Positions 53,933-62,380 of a DNA stretch of 64,000 bases are shown here, in pieces. Position 1 is the stretch's first letter; every line of letters starts with the position of its first letter. This stretch comes from an uncultured delta proteobacterium (GTDB lineage: Bacteria > Myxococcota_A > UBA9160 > JAFDET01): NCBI GenBank assembly GCA_947259215.1, contig CAMYLJ010000005.1, positions 1 to 64,000 on the forward strand, given 5' to 3'. Both the position numbers and the translations under genes were made by a program. Below the pieces are notes generated by a model. It did no database searches. It saw nothing but the letters and a program-made list of their open reading frames with translations, and was not told where the DNA came from.

Positions 53933-54835
53933 TCAGCGCACGCGCTCGACCCGCCACCCCCGCCGGCGCAGGAACTCCTGGAGGCTGTCCTCCCCCAGCA
54001 GGTGACCGGCGCCCACGGCGACGAGGCGCGTGCGGCCGTCGCCGGCGCGTCCCACCAGCCGCTCCACCATGCGCGCGTTGCGCTCGAAGTAGACGGCGTC
54101 GAAGATCGGGCGCAGGCTCGGGTCGGCCCGCAGGTCCGCGAAGAGCAGCTTCTCGAGCTTCTTGCCGTCGCCAGCGTGCCAGGCCGTTGCCATGCGGTCC
54201 AGGATGTCGCTGCTCTTCGGATCGAGGGCGTCCAGCAGGAACCGTTCCTGGAGATCCGGCGGCATGCGGTCGAAGATCTGCATCTGCTCCAGCACGGTCT
54301 CCAGCTCCTCGATCGGGATGTCGGCGGCGCGGGCCTGGGCCGTGAGGGCCTGTTCGAGGCCGTGCTCCGGATCGATACCCCGCCCTTGCAGGCTCAGGAG
54401 CTCCACGGTCAGCGCCGCGAACCACGGCTTCATGCGATCGAAGGAGGCGATGGGCACGCCCTGGGCGTCGCACCAGGTGTAGAGGGCCTCGTAGGTCTCG
54501 CGCGCGACCTGCGTCCACAGGCGTTTGCCCGCGGGCAGGGTGGCCATCTCCAGCACGAGCTGCGCCTGGGCCAGGGCGTCCAGGTTCTCCGGGTCCACCT
54601 CCACCACCAGCGCGTCGGACCCGAAGAACTCCTGCGCCAGGTCGGGGCCCAGCTCGAGGGGCGCGCGGTTCACGTGGATGGTGCCGAGCAGCCGCAGCTC
54701 CCCGAGCTCGCCAGAAGGATGGGTGGCGCGCCAGTAGAGCGCGTTGTCGAAGTCGAGCCGGTCCGTCGGCGCCGGAGTGGCGCAGGCCAGTGCGAACGCG
54801 ACGGCCGCCAGCGCGGCGCCGAAGAGCCGCTTCAC
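53933..54835 (-). CDS. TraB/GumN family lipoprotein
   Basis: A 300-residue envelope protein. Lipobox ALAC near residue 18. GLxH-type motifs: LLGTIHVN at the N-terminus, VEVDPENLDAL, and the C-terminal VAVGAGHLLGEDSLQEFLRRRG with the conserved GxxH. TraB/GumN proteins are thought to be metal-dependent peptidases related to Tiki. GTG at 54835 overlaps the upstream SDR stop. Terminal gene of the operon behind the KstR-like operator at 57696. Confidence 0.88.
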   Translation of the reverse strand: MKRLFGAALAAVAFALACATPAPTDRLDFDNALYWRATHPSGELGELRLLGTIHVNRAPLELGPDLAQEFFGSDALVVEVDPENLDALAQAQLVLEMATLPAGKRLWTQVARETYEALYTWCDAQGVPIASFDRMKPWFAALTVELLSLQGRGIDPEHGLEQALTAQARAADIPIEELETVLEQMQIFDRMPPDLQERFLLDALDPKSSDILDRMATAWHAGDGKKLEKLLFADLRADPSLRPIFDAVYFERNARMVERLVGRAGDGRTRLVAVGAGHLLGEDSLQEFLRRRGWRVERVR

Positions 54836-55599
54836 GTGCACATGGCGTCGTCGACGCGCAGGAACTCGCCGTTCACGTGGCGGGCGTCGTCCGAGGCGAG
54901 GAAGGCGATGGCGGCGGCGCAGTCTTCGGGCTTGCCGAACTTGCTGAGCGGCATGAGGCGCCGCAAGAGCTTGGGGTTGGCTCCGTCCGGGATGTGGAAG
55001 GACTCGTGGATCGGCGTCTCGATGGCTCCCGGGCAGAGGCAGTTCACGCGCACGCCCTGCTTCCCGTACTCGACGGCCAGCGCCAGGGTGAGCGCCTGCA
55101 CGCCGCCTTTGGAGGCGGCGTACGCCACGGCCCACGGCGTCCCCTTGATGGCGGCGCTCGACGACATGTTCACGATCACACCGCCGCTCTCGACGAGGTG
55201 GGGGAGCGTTGCGCGGCACACCAGGAAGGTGCCGGTCAGGTTCACGGCCAGGATGCGGTTCCACTCCTCCACCTCCTCCTCGTGGGAATGGGAGAAGCGC
55301 AGGATGCCCGCGCTGTTGACCACCAGGTCCAGGCGCCCCAGGTGGGACCGCGCCTCGTGGACGGCGCGTTCCACGTCCGCGGCGTTCGCGACGTCGCAGG
55401 AACAGGCCCGAGCATCGGCTCCGGCCTCCCGCAGCGACTTGGCCAGCTGGTCCGCGGCCTCCTGGTTCAGGTCCAGGCAGGCCAGGGAGGCGCCCTCGGC
55501 CGCCAGGCGTTCGCACGCCGCCCGGCCGATGCCGGACGCGGCGCCCGTCACGAGCACCGCGCGCCCCTCGAAGCGTCTACCCAGCGTGGGCTCAGCCAT
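54832..55599 (-). CDS. Short-chain dehydrogenase/reductase
   Basis: A 255-residue classical SDR. VTGAASGIGRAACERLAAEG near residue 16, VNSAGILRFSH, NMSSSAAIKGTPWAVAYAASKGG with catalytic Tyr-Lys, and CPGAIETPI. Full length; acts on an alcohol or ketone, for example a steroid hydroxyl. Its start overlaps the phosphotransferase stop by 8 nt. Confidence 0.92.
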   Translation of the reverse strand: MAEPTLGRRFEGRAVLVTGAASGIGRAACERLAAEGASLACLDLNQEAADQLAKSLREAGADARACSCDVANAADVERAVHEARSHLGRLDLVVNSAGILRFSHSHEEEVEEWNRILAVNLTGTFLVCRATLPHLVESGGVIVNMSSSAAIKGTPWAVAYAASKGGVQALTLALAVEYGKQGVRVNCLCPGAIETPIHESFHIPDGANPKLLRRLMPLSKFGKPEDCAAAIAFLASDDARHVNGEFLRVDDAMCT

Positions 55600-56686
55600 C
55601 GTCGTCTCCTGTCAGCTCCGTCACGGGGATGCCCAGCACGGTGGCCAGCAGGCGTGACGCCGTGTTGTCCACCTCGAAGCGCGAGTCCGCCGGCAGCAGC
55701 CCGTAGTGGTCGAACTGCTGTGCCAGCCGCACCATGATGACGGCAAAGCGCACGGCCCCGAAGACCTCGTAGTAGTCGAGGTGGCGGACCCGGTGGCCGG
55801 TCAGCTCTTCGTAGCGCGCCACCGTGGCTTCGCGGTCCGGAAGTCCCTCGAGTCGCGGCGCTCCCGCGCCCTCGCTGTGGTGGCGGTCGATGTAGATCCA
55901 CCAGGCCAGGTCGAGCTCCGGGCTCGCGATGCCGGCCATCTCCCAGTCCAGCACCGCGGCGCAGCGTGTGCCGTCGAAGATCATGTTGCCGATGCGCGCG
56001 TCGCCCCAGGAGATGACCTCCGGCTCCTCGTTCCGGGGCTGGTGGGCGCGCAGCCAGGCGAATGCCCGCTCCAGGACCGGCTTCGGGCGCCCGCCGGCCC
56101 AGCGCAGCATGCGTTCGTAGCTGTCGAGCTGGAAGTCCAGGGGGGTCGGCGCGTCCGGTCGCAGGAAGTCGAGCCCGCGGGCGCGCCAGTCCACCCGGTG
56201 AATGGCGGCCAGGGCCTCGAGCCCGCTCCACCACAGGTCTGCCCGCTCCTGCGGTGCGAGTTCCTGCTTCAGCCAGCCGTCCTGATGGTAGGTCGGGCTG
56301 TCCGGGGGGATGCGCCCGTCCACGCGGCCCATCAGGTAGAAGGGCGCGCCCAGGAAGCGCTCGTCCTCCTCCAGCCAGAACATGCGGGCCGTGGGCACGT
56401 CCGTGTCGGCCAGGGCTCGCTGGATGTGGAACTGCTTGGCGATGTCGTAGGCGGGGAAGACGGGGAAGCCGCTCGGGCGCAGGCGGACCACGAGGCCCTC
56501 ACGCCGCTCGCGCTCGCCCTCGCGCCAGCTGGCGTCGAATAGGAAGGTGTCGCTCGAGAAGCCGGTGAGTCCGGGACCCGAGAGCGGGCCCAGCTCCAGG
56601 TCCGTCGCCTCGGGCAGCTTCGCGCCCAGCCAGACGGCCAGGTCCTTGCGGGTCTGCTCGAAGTCGCGTCCGCGCGGCGCCGGCAC
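55592..56686 (-). CDS. Phosphotransferase family (APH-like) protein
   Basis: A 364-residue kinase-fold protein. The catalytic loop is ISWGDARIGNMIFDG and the metal loop AAVLDWEMAGIASPELDLAWWIY. It is of the ACAD11/aminoglycoside-phosphotransferase-like type frequently found with acyl-CoA dehydrogenases and DUF7064 proteins in lipid or sterol catabolism. It may phosphorylate a hydroxyacyl-CoA. GTG at 56686 shares one base with the DUF7064 stop. Confidence 0.87.
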   Translation of the reverse strand: MPAPRGRDFEQTRKDLAVWLGAKLPEATDLELGPLSGPGLTGFSSDTFLFDASWREGERERREGLVVRLRPSGFPVFPAYDIAKQFHIQRALADTDVPTARMFWLEEDERFLGAPFYLMGRVDGRIPPDSPTYHQDGWLKQELAPQERADLWWSGLEALAAIHRVDWRARGLDFLRPDAPTPLDFQLDSYERMLRWAGGRPKPVLERAFAWLRAHQPRNEEPEVISWGDARIGNMIFDGTRCAAVLDWEMAGIASPELDLAWWIYIDRHHSEGAGAPRLEGLPDREATVARYEELTGHRVRHLDYYEVFGAVRFAVIMVRLAQQFDHYGLLPADSRFEVDNTASRLLATVLGIPVTELTGDDDG

Positions 56687-57681
56687 TAGCCGCCCTCGCG
56701 CAGGCGGTTGAACTCGATCCAACCCAGGCTCGGCTGCGAGCCGTCGTCGGGGTGCACGCGGACGAGGGCGCGGCGGTAGAGCGAGCGTTGGGGCGGCACG
56801 AAGGCGTGGCTGATGTCGATCTCCGCCGCAGTCAGGGCTTCGATCTCGCCCGAGAAGCCGTCGCCGTCTTCGGTCTTCACGCTGACGCGACCGGAGACCG
56901 GCTGCTCCACGTTCGCCTCCTCGAGGGAGACGTCGAAGTCCACCTCCGTGATGGTGCGCGTCTCGTCCCGCAGCAGGTAGCCGCCCGGGAAGCGGCCGGC
57001 GCCCGGGATCTCCGCCACTGCGCACTGCATGCGCAGCACGTCGTCGTTCAGCACCAGCAGGGTCCACTCCATGTTCCAGTGTCGCGGGCCCCAGGAGTGG
57101 TCGCGCTCGCCGCGGCCCTGGAACGCGACGCGCTCGTCGCCGTAGCGCAGCACCCCGTCCAGAGCGATCGGCTGCTCGAAGCGGCTGGCGGGGTACGTCT
57201 CGGAGCTCTGGCCGGCGGCCCGGGCGCGGCCCAGGGAGTGGGGCGGGCCGAGGGCCGAGACCGTCAGATCGGCGCCCAGCGCCTGGACCATGCCCGCGCG
57301 CGGCCCGGACACGACGCGCCCGAAGCCGTCGAAGCGGAAGGCCCCGCCGCGCAGGGGCTGGACGTTCCGCCAGCCGAAGCGCAGGCCCCAGCTGTCGTAG
57401 GCGAGATTCGCGCGGTCGAATGCGGCCAGCGGCAGGCGCGGCTCCTCGACGACGATCCACTCCCCGTCGCGGTACGCGAAGAACCACACCCAGACCCGGT
57501 TCTGGTTGGGGTGGATCCCGATCCGGCAGTGGCCCGCCACGCTCCCCTCGGCGTCGTACCAGTCCCAGAACCAGGACTCGTTCCACCACTCCACGCCAGG
57601 GTCGAAGTCGTGCACGTGCTCGTCGTCGAACTCGACGCCGAAGCGCCGCAGCGCGTCGTCCGTGAACAGGGGAGCCGACAT
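56686..57681 (-). CDS. DUF7064/DUF7065-type (AttH/CrtC-like) protein
   Basis: A 331-residue beta-rich protein. The conserved core RGERDHSWGPRHWNMEWT marks the lipocalin-like DUF7064 family, related to carotenoid hydratases (AttH/CrtC). The N-terminal half carries tryptophan-rich strands (EWWNESWFWDWYDAEGS). Function in bacteria is unknown; it may bind or hydrate an isoprenoid. GGAGGCCCCCGC precedes the ATG. A perfect KstR-type palindrome ends 14 bp upstream. Confidence 0.82.
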   Translation of the reverse strand: MSAPLFTDDALRRFGVEFDDEHVHDFDPGVEWWNESWFWDWYDAEGSVAGHCRIGIHPNQNRVWVWFFAYRDGEWIVVEEPRLPLAAFDRANLAYDSWGLRFGWRNVQPLRGGAFRFDGFGRVVSGPRAGMVQALGADLTVSALGPPHSLGRARAAGQSSETYPASRFEQPIALDGVLRYGDERVAFQGRGERDHSWGPRHWNMEWTLLVLNDDVLRMQCAVAEIPGAGRFPGGYLLRDETRTITEVDFDVSLEEANVEQPVSGRVSVKTEDGDGFSGEIEALTAAEIDISHAFVPPQRSLYRRALVRVHPDDGSQPSLGWIEFNRLREGG

Positions 57682-57695
57682 GCGGGGGCCTCCGA

Positions 57696-57709
57696 TGGAA
57701 CGCGTTCCA
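57696..57709. promoter_or_regulatory. KstR-type operator upstream of the DUF7064 operon
   Basis: TGGAACGCGTTCCA is a perfect palindrome (16 bp with flanking A/T) that fits TnnAACnnGTTnnA at all fixed positions. It lies in the 59-bp gap between the amidohydrolase stop and the DUF7064 start, placing it over that operon's promoter. Confidence 0.6.
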
Positions 57710-57740
57710 TGGTAGACGGGATCCGCAAACGCTGCCGCAG

Positions 57741-58916
57741 CTAGCGACTGGCCGGCACGTCGAGATCGTAGAGGTCCACCGCGTTCTCGTGGAGCATCTG
57801 GCGCACCAGGTGGGCGGGGACGCCGCGGAAGACGCGCTCGATCACCACCCGCGAGTTGGGCCAGTCGCTGCCGCTGTGGGGGTAGTCGGTGGACCACATC
57901 AGGTGATCCACGTTCATGCGGTGCAGCAGGTCCATGCCCACGGTGTCGAGCATGAAGGTCGCCCAGAAATTCCGGTGGAAGATCTCGCTCGGGGTGCTCT
58001 TCATCTCCTCATGCGCGCCGGTGTACCAGCGGTAGCGCATGAACATGTCGTCGCTCTGCTCGAGCAGGGTCGGGATCCAGCCGATGTTGGCCTCCACCAG
58101 CAGGATGCGCAGGTCGGGAAAGCGCTCGAAGATGCCGCTGAACAGGATCTCGCACACGGCGGGAAGCGTCTGGCCGCCCGCCTTGGTGAGGGCCGCCGCA
58201 CCGACGAAGGCCAGGCCGGTCCAGTTGCGCGTGCGCCCGCCGCCCATCACGGGTCCGCGCAGGAAGCTGCCGATGTGGACCGCCACCGGCCAGGCCGCTT
58301 CCTGGGCTGCGGCCCAGAAGGCGTCGTCCTCGGGCGCCGGGTCGAGGCTGCCGTTCGGGAACGACGAGATCACGGCGCCCCGGTGGCCGTGCTCCATCGC
58401 CCACTCCAGCTCGGCCACGGCGTCGTCCACTCCGGTGGTGGGGATGATGGCCTGGGGGATCAGGCGCCCGCCGGAGCCCTCGCAGAATTCCAGCAGCCAC
58501 TCGTTGTAGGCTCGCACGCAGGCGATCTGCAGCTCCCGCTCGCCGGAGTAGATCTTGGCACCCTTCAGGGTCACGCTCGGGTAGAGGACCTGGGCGTAGA
58601 TGCCGTCGGCGTCCATGTCGGCCAAGCGCGCCTTGGTGTCGAAGCTGCCGGGGCGGATGGTCTCGTAGGTGAGGCCGAAGGCCTTGTAGTCGAAGAAGGA
58701 CATGCCGGCGACGGCGGTCAGGCCCACCGGCCACTTCTCCTTGCCGCCGTCGAAGATCCAGATGTCGCCCTTGTCGGTCTTCTGCACCTGGGGCGCGCGC
58801 TCGCGCCACTTGCGGGGCACGCGCTCCAGCCACAGGTCCGGCGGCTCGTTCACGTGGGCGTCGGCGTCCACGATCGGGTAGTCGATGCTGGCGACGTCGT
58901 GGAAGAGCTCGCTCAT
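57741..58916 (-). CDS. Amidohydrolase-2 family protein
   Basis: A 391-residue metal-dependent hydrolase. IVDADAHVNEPPDLWLERVP, VAVHIGSFLRG, LLVEANIGWIP and LMWSTDYPHSGSDWPN are conserved metal-binding regions. Similar proteins accompany steroid, terpene and aromatic degradation; activity unknown. ATG at 58916, 13 bp after the DUF35 stop, in one operon with the thiolase-like gene. Confidence 0.88.
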   Translation of the reverse strand: MSELFHDVASIDYPIVDADAHVNEPPDLWLERVPRKWRERAPQVQKTDKGDIWIFDGGKEKWPVGLTAVAGMSFFDYKAFGLTYETIRPGSFDTKARLADMDADGIYAQVLYPSVTLKGAKIYSGERELQIACVRAYNEWLLEFCEGSGGRLIPQAIIPTTGVDDAVAELEWAMEHGHRGAVISSFPNGSLDPAPEDDAFWAAAQEAAWPVAVHIGSFLRGPVMGGGRTRNWTGLAFVGAAALTKAGGQTLPAVCEILFSGIFERFPDLRILLVEANIGWIPTLLEQSDDMFMRYRWYTGAHEEMKSTPSEIFHRNFWATFMLDTVGMDLLHRMNVDHLMWSTDYPHSGSDWPNSRVVIERVFRGVPAHLVRQMLHENAVDLYDLDVPASR

Positions 58917-58929
58917 GGGGCGTCAGATG

Positions 58930-59376
58930 CTACCGCGTCGGCGCGAAGAACGGCACTACCAGCGCGCGGTCGCTGTCGGCGAAGGCGAGCGGCCGGAAGA
59001 CAGCGTGTACCGCCATGTCGGCGTGCAGCTCCTCGGGAGCGCAGTCCGCCAGCAGGCTGACGAGGCGTACCCTCGGATCCTCCTCCAGCGCGACCAGCCC
59101 CGTCGTGTAGGGGACCTTCTCGGCGAAGGGCTTCCAGAGCGGGCGCCGTACGGTGGCCCAGGAGAAGAGCGCTCCGCGTCCCGACACCGGAGCCCACGGC
59201 AGCGCGCGCCCGCCGCAATCGGGGCAGGCCGGCTTCGGGTACCAGACCAGTCGCTGGCAGGCGGCGCAGCGCGGGATCGCCAGCTCGCTGCGCGCCGCCG
59301 CCTCGAAGAAGCCGCGACCGGGTGCCCACTCCGTGTCCGGGAGCGGGAAGTCGGGCATGCGGCGCGGGAGGTCCAC
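58930..59376 (-). CDS. Stand-alone DUF35 OB-fold protein
   Basis: A 148-residue protein with a zinc ribbon CAACQRLVWYPKPACPDCGG at about 36-55 and an acyl-CoA-binding OB fold after it (SGRGALFSWATVRRP, GLVALEEDPRVRLVSLL). It lacks the MaoC half present in the two fusions, so it is probably a dedicated partner of the neighbouring thiolase-like protein. GTG at 59376 immediately follows the thiolase stop; ATG at 59358 is the alternative. Confidence 0.85.
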   Translation of the reverse strand: MDLPRRMPDFPLPDTEWAPGRGFFEAAARSELAIPRCAACQRLVWYPKPACPDCGGRALPWAPVSGRGALFSWATVRRPLWKPFAEKVPYTTGLVALEEDPRVRLVSLLADCAPEELHADMAVHAVFRPLAFADSDRALVVPFFAPTR

Positions 59377-60579
59377 TCAGTCCCTCGCCAACACCAGGGT
59401 GCTGGCCAGATGGCCGGTGTAGCCGCCGTAGACGCCCACTCGCGCGCCCGGCACCTGGGCCGCAGCCTCGCCGCGGAGCTGGCGCACCACCTCCACCACG
59501 TGGGCGATCCCGAGCACGTAGGCGTGGGAGAGGAGCCCGCCGTGGGTGTTGTAGGGCAGGGCGCCGCCGTCGAAGTGCAGACGGCTGCCCTCGACGAAGG
59601 CGCCGCCATCGCCCTTGGGGCAGAAGCCCATGTCCTCGATCTGCATCAGCGCCACGATGGTGAAGGGGTCGTAGAGCGTGAGCACGTCCACCTCGGCGGG
59701 CGCGATCCCCGCCATCTCGAAGGCGGCGGGCGCCGAGAAGACCTGGGGCGTGGCGGTGAAGTCGCCCTGCTGGCTCCAGTAGAGGCCGGCGCCCGACCGG
59801 CCCTCCCCGACCCCGAGCACCCAGGCGGGAGGCTTCGCCGCGTCGCGCGCGCGCTCGGGCCCGGTCATCACGTACGCCGCCCCCCCGTCGGAGATCAGGC
59901 AGCAGTCCTCCACGCGCAGCGGGTCCACGAGCATCGGCCGCGCCAGGTAGCCCTCCAGGTCGAGGGGCTTGTCGTGCATCAGCGCGCCCGGTGTGAGGTT
60001 CGCGTGGCGTCGGCACGCCACCGCGATGGCGCCGAGCTGCTCCAAGGTGGTGCCGTACTCGTGCATGTGGCGGCGCGCGATGGTGGCGAAGTAGACGGGT
60101 TGCGGGAACCAGCCGAAGGGCAGCTCGAAGACCGCCTTCATGGGCTCGGCGGCGTGGAAGGCGCCGGGTCCACCCTCCATCTGTTCGCGCTCGCTGGCCC
60201 AGGCCACCGAGAAGACGTTCACGACGTTCCGGGCCTCGCCCGCCGCGATCGCGCGGGCTGCGGCGTGGGGCGCCGTGGCGGCCCAGGTCATGCCCCCGCC
60301 CGGACCCGTCCAGAGATCGTGGTTTGTCCCGAAGTGGCTGTGGAACTCGGCGGGCGCGAGCTGCGCACCCATCCCGGCGCTCGTCATCAGGCCGTCCACC
60401 TCGGCGGGCGCGAGCCCCGCGTCGGCGATCGCGCGCTCCACGGCCTGGAGCGCGATCTCGGACGCGCTGCGGCCGGACGCCCTGCTGTGGTCGGCTTCGC
60501 CCACGCCGGTGATCGCCACCTGGCGAGACACGTCGTCCAGGGGCGTGGCGGATCCCCAGTCCGGGAGCGGCTGCGGCAC
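59377..60579 (-). CDS. Thiolase-like lipid-transfer protein, copy 3
   Basis: A 400-residue thiolase-fold protein. The nucleophile region is GPGGGMTWAATAPH, with no cysteine. LYDPFTIVALMQIEDMGFC and NTHGGLLSHAYVLGIAHVVE correspond to the motifs in copies 1 and 2 but are more diverged. Operon with DUF35 and an amidohydrolase. Its substrate probably differs from the other two. GTG at 60579. Divergent from the D-aminoacylase-like gene (73-bp gap). Confidence 0.82.
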   Translation of the reverse strand: MPQPLPDWGSATPLDDVSRQVAITGVGEADHSRASGRSASEIALQAVERAIADAGLAPAEVDGLMTSAGMGAQLAPAEFHSHFGTNHDLWTGPGGGMTWAATAPHAAARAIAAGEARNVVNVFSVAWASEREQMEGGPGAFHAAEPMKAVFELPFGWFPQPVYFATIARRHMHEYGTTLEQLGAIAVACRRHANLTPGALMHDKPLDLEGYLARPMLVDPLRVEDCCLISDGGAAYVMTGPERARDAAKPPAWVLGVGEGRSGAGLYWSQQGDFTATPQVFSAPAAFEMAGIAPAEVDVLTLYDPFTIVALMQIEDMGFCPKGDGGAFVEGSRLHFDGGALPYNTHGGLLSHAYVLGIAHVVEVVRQLRGEAAAQVPGARVGVYGGYTGHLASTLVLARD

Positions 60580-60652
60580 GGCCGGAGTCTAGACGCCTTC
60601 CGCCCGTCCACCTAGAGTCTGCGAGGCGCTCGCGTCGGGAACGGAGGTGCGC

Positions 60653-62380
60653 ATGCTCGATCGGCTGATCCGCGGCGGAACCGTGCTCGACGGCAGCGGC
60701 GGGCCGGGGCGGCGCGCGGACGTCGGCCTTCGCGACGGGCGCATCGTGGCGATCGGCCAGCTGGACGAGCCGGCGCGCGAGACCACGGACGCCAGCGACC
60801 TCTTCGTGGCGCCGGGCTTCGTGGACATCCACACCCACTACGACGCCCAGGCGTTCTGGGACCCGACCCTCTCGCCCTCGCCGCTCCACGGTGTCACCAC
60901 GGTGGTGGGGGGCAACTGCGGCTTCAGCATCGCGCCGCTCACGGAAGGCGCTGGCGACTACCTGATGCGCATGCTCGCGCGGGTCGAGGGCATCCCGCTG
61001 GAGGCGCTCCAGGCCGGCGTCGACTGGAAGTGGCGCAGCTTCGGCGACTACCTGGACCGCCTGGAGGGAAACCTGCTCGTGAACGCGGGCTTCCTGGTCG
61101 GACACTCCGCCCTGCGCCGCGTGGTGATGGGTGAGGACGCGGTGGGTGGCGAGGCGAACGCCGAGCAGGTGGCGGAGATGGCGCGCCTCCTGGGGACGTC
61201 GCTCGCCGAAGGCGGCCTCGGCTTCTCGTCGTCCTGGGCGCCGACGCACCACGACGGCGCCGGCGAGCCGGTGCCCTCGCGCGCGGCGGGCCGCGACGAG
61301 ATCCTGGCCCTGTGCCGCGCCGTGCGGGAGCACCCGGGGACGACCCTCGAGTTCATCCCGACCGTCGGCCCCTTCTCCGACGAGCACGTCGACCTGATGA
61401 GCGAGATGTCGCTGGCCGCCGACCGGCCGCTCAACTGGAACGTGCTGTTCGTGAACCCCGGGAGCCCGGAGCTGCACGAGAGCCAGCTCGCGGCCTCGGA
61501 CCGCGCCGCAGCCCGCGGCGCGCGCGTGCTGGCGCTGACGCCGCCCCAGGTGATGACCGTGCGCCTGAACTTCGTGTCGGGCATGGTGCTGGACGCGCTG
61601 CCGGGCTGGGCGCCGCTCTTCGGCAAGCCGCTGCCCGAGCGCATGCAGGCGCTGCGCGGTGACGAGTGGCGCCGCCGGCTGCACGAGGGCGCCGCCCAGG
61701 CTCAGGCAGGTCCGCTGAAGGCGATCGCGCGTTGGGAGCGGATGATCGTGGCCGAGACCTTCCGGCCGGAGAACGCGGATGCCACGGGCAGGAGCCTGGG
61801 CGAGCTAGCGGAGAAGGCGGGCAAGGATCCCCTCGACGTGATGCTCGACCTGGCGCTCTCCGAGGACCTGCGGACCTCGTTCTCGCCGGGCGCGCCGCCG
61901 GAGACGCGCTCGGTGTGGGAGGGCCGCGCCGCGGTCTGGACCGACCCGCGCGCGCTGGTCGGCGCCTCGGACGCCGGCGCCCATCTCGACATGCTGGACA
62001 CCTTCACCTGCGCGACGACGCTCCTCGGCCGCGGTGCGCGCGAGCACGGGGTGATCTCCTTCGAGGAGGCGGTGCGCCAGCTCACGACGGTGCCGGCGGA
62101 CCTCTACGGCATGCCGGAGCGCGGGCGCATCGCCGAGGGCGCCCACGCGGACCTCGTGCTCTTCGACCCGACGCGTGTGGGCCCCGGGCCCGTGCACACC
62201 CGCAACGACCTGCCGGCCGGCGCCTCGCGCCTCTACGCCGAGGCCGAGGGCATCGAGCGCGTCTTCGTGGCGGGCGAAGAGGTGGTGGCGAACGGCGTGT
62301 TCCAGGACGCGCGCCCGGGCACGGTGCTGCGCTCGGGCCGGGACACGCGTACCGTGCGCGCGAATGGAGGCTCTGCATGA
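60653..62380 (+). CDS. N-acyl-D-amino-acid deacylase-like amidohydrolase
   Basis: A 575-residue amidohydrolase. The N-terminal beta sandwich (LIRGGTVLDGSGGPGRRADVGLRDGRI) precedes APGFVDIHTHYDAQAFWDP with the metal HxH; TTVVGGNCGFSIAP and GASDAGAHLDMLDTFTC (catalytic Asp) follow. It is homologous to D-aminoacylase, but members also act on other amides. ATG at 60653 is chosen over GTG at 60647 because GGAGG lies 5 nt upstream. Overlaps the next amidohydrolase by ATGA. Confidence 0.88.
   Translation: MLDRLIRGGTVLDGSGGPGRRADVGLRDGRIVAIGQLDEPARETTDASDLFVAPGFVDIHTHYDAQAFWDPTLSPSPLHGVTTVVGGNCGFSIAPLTEGAGDYLMRMLARVEGIPLEALQAGVDWKWRSFGDYLDRLEGNLLVNAGFLVGHSALRRVVMGEDAVGGEANAEQVAEMARLLGTSLAEGGLGFSSSWAPTHHDGAGEPVPSRAAGRDEILALCRAVREHPGTTLEFIPTVGPFSDEHVDLMSEMSLAADRPLNWNVLFVNPGSPELHESQLAASDRAAARGARVLALTPPQVMTVRLNFVSGMVLDALPGWAPLFGKPLPERMQALRGDEWRRRLHEGAAQAQAGPLKAIARWERMIVAETFRPENADATGRSLGELAEKAGKDPLDVMLDLALSEDLRTSFSPGAPPETRSVWEGRAAVWTDPRALVGASDAGAHLDMLDTFTCATTLLGRGAREHGVISFEEAVRQLTTVPADLYGMPERGRIAEGAHADLVLFDPTRVGPGPVHTRNDLPAGASRLYAEAEGIERVFVAGEEVVANGVFQDARPGTVLRSGRDTRTVRANGGSA

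Noticed and set aside
58930-61684. A frame of more than 900 codons on the minus strand over the D-aminoacylase-like gene
   Set aside because: It has no domain content upstream, and the true DUF35 and thiolase genes lie in other frames.
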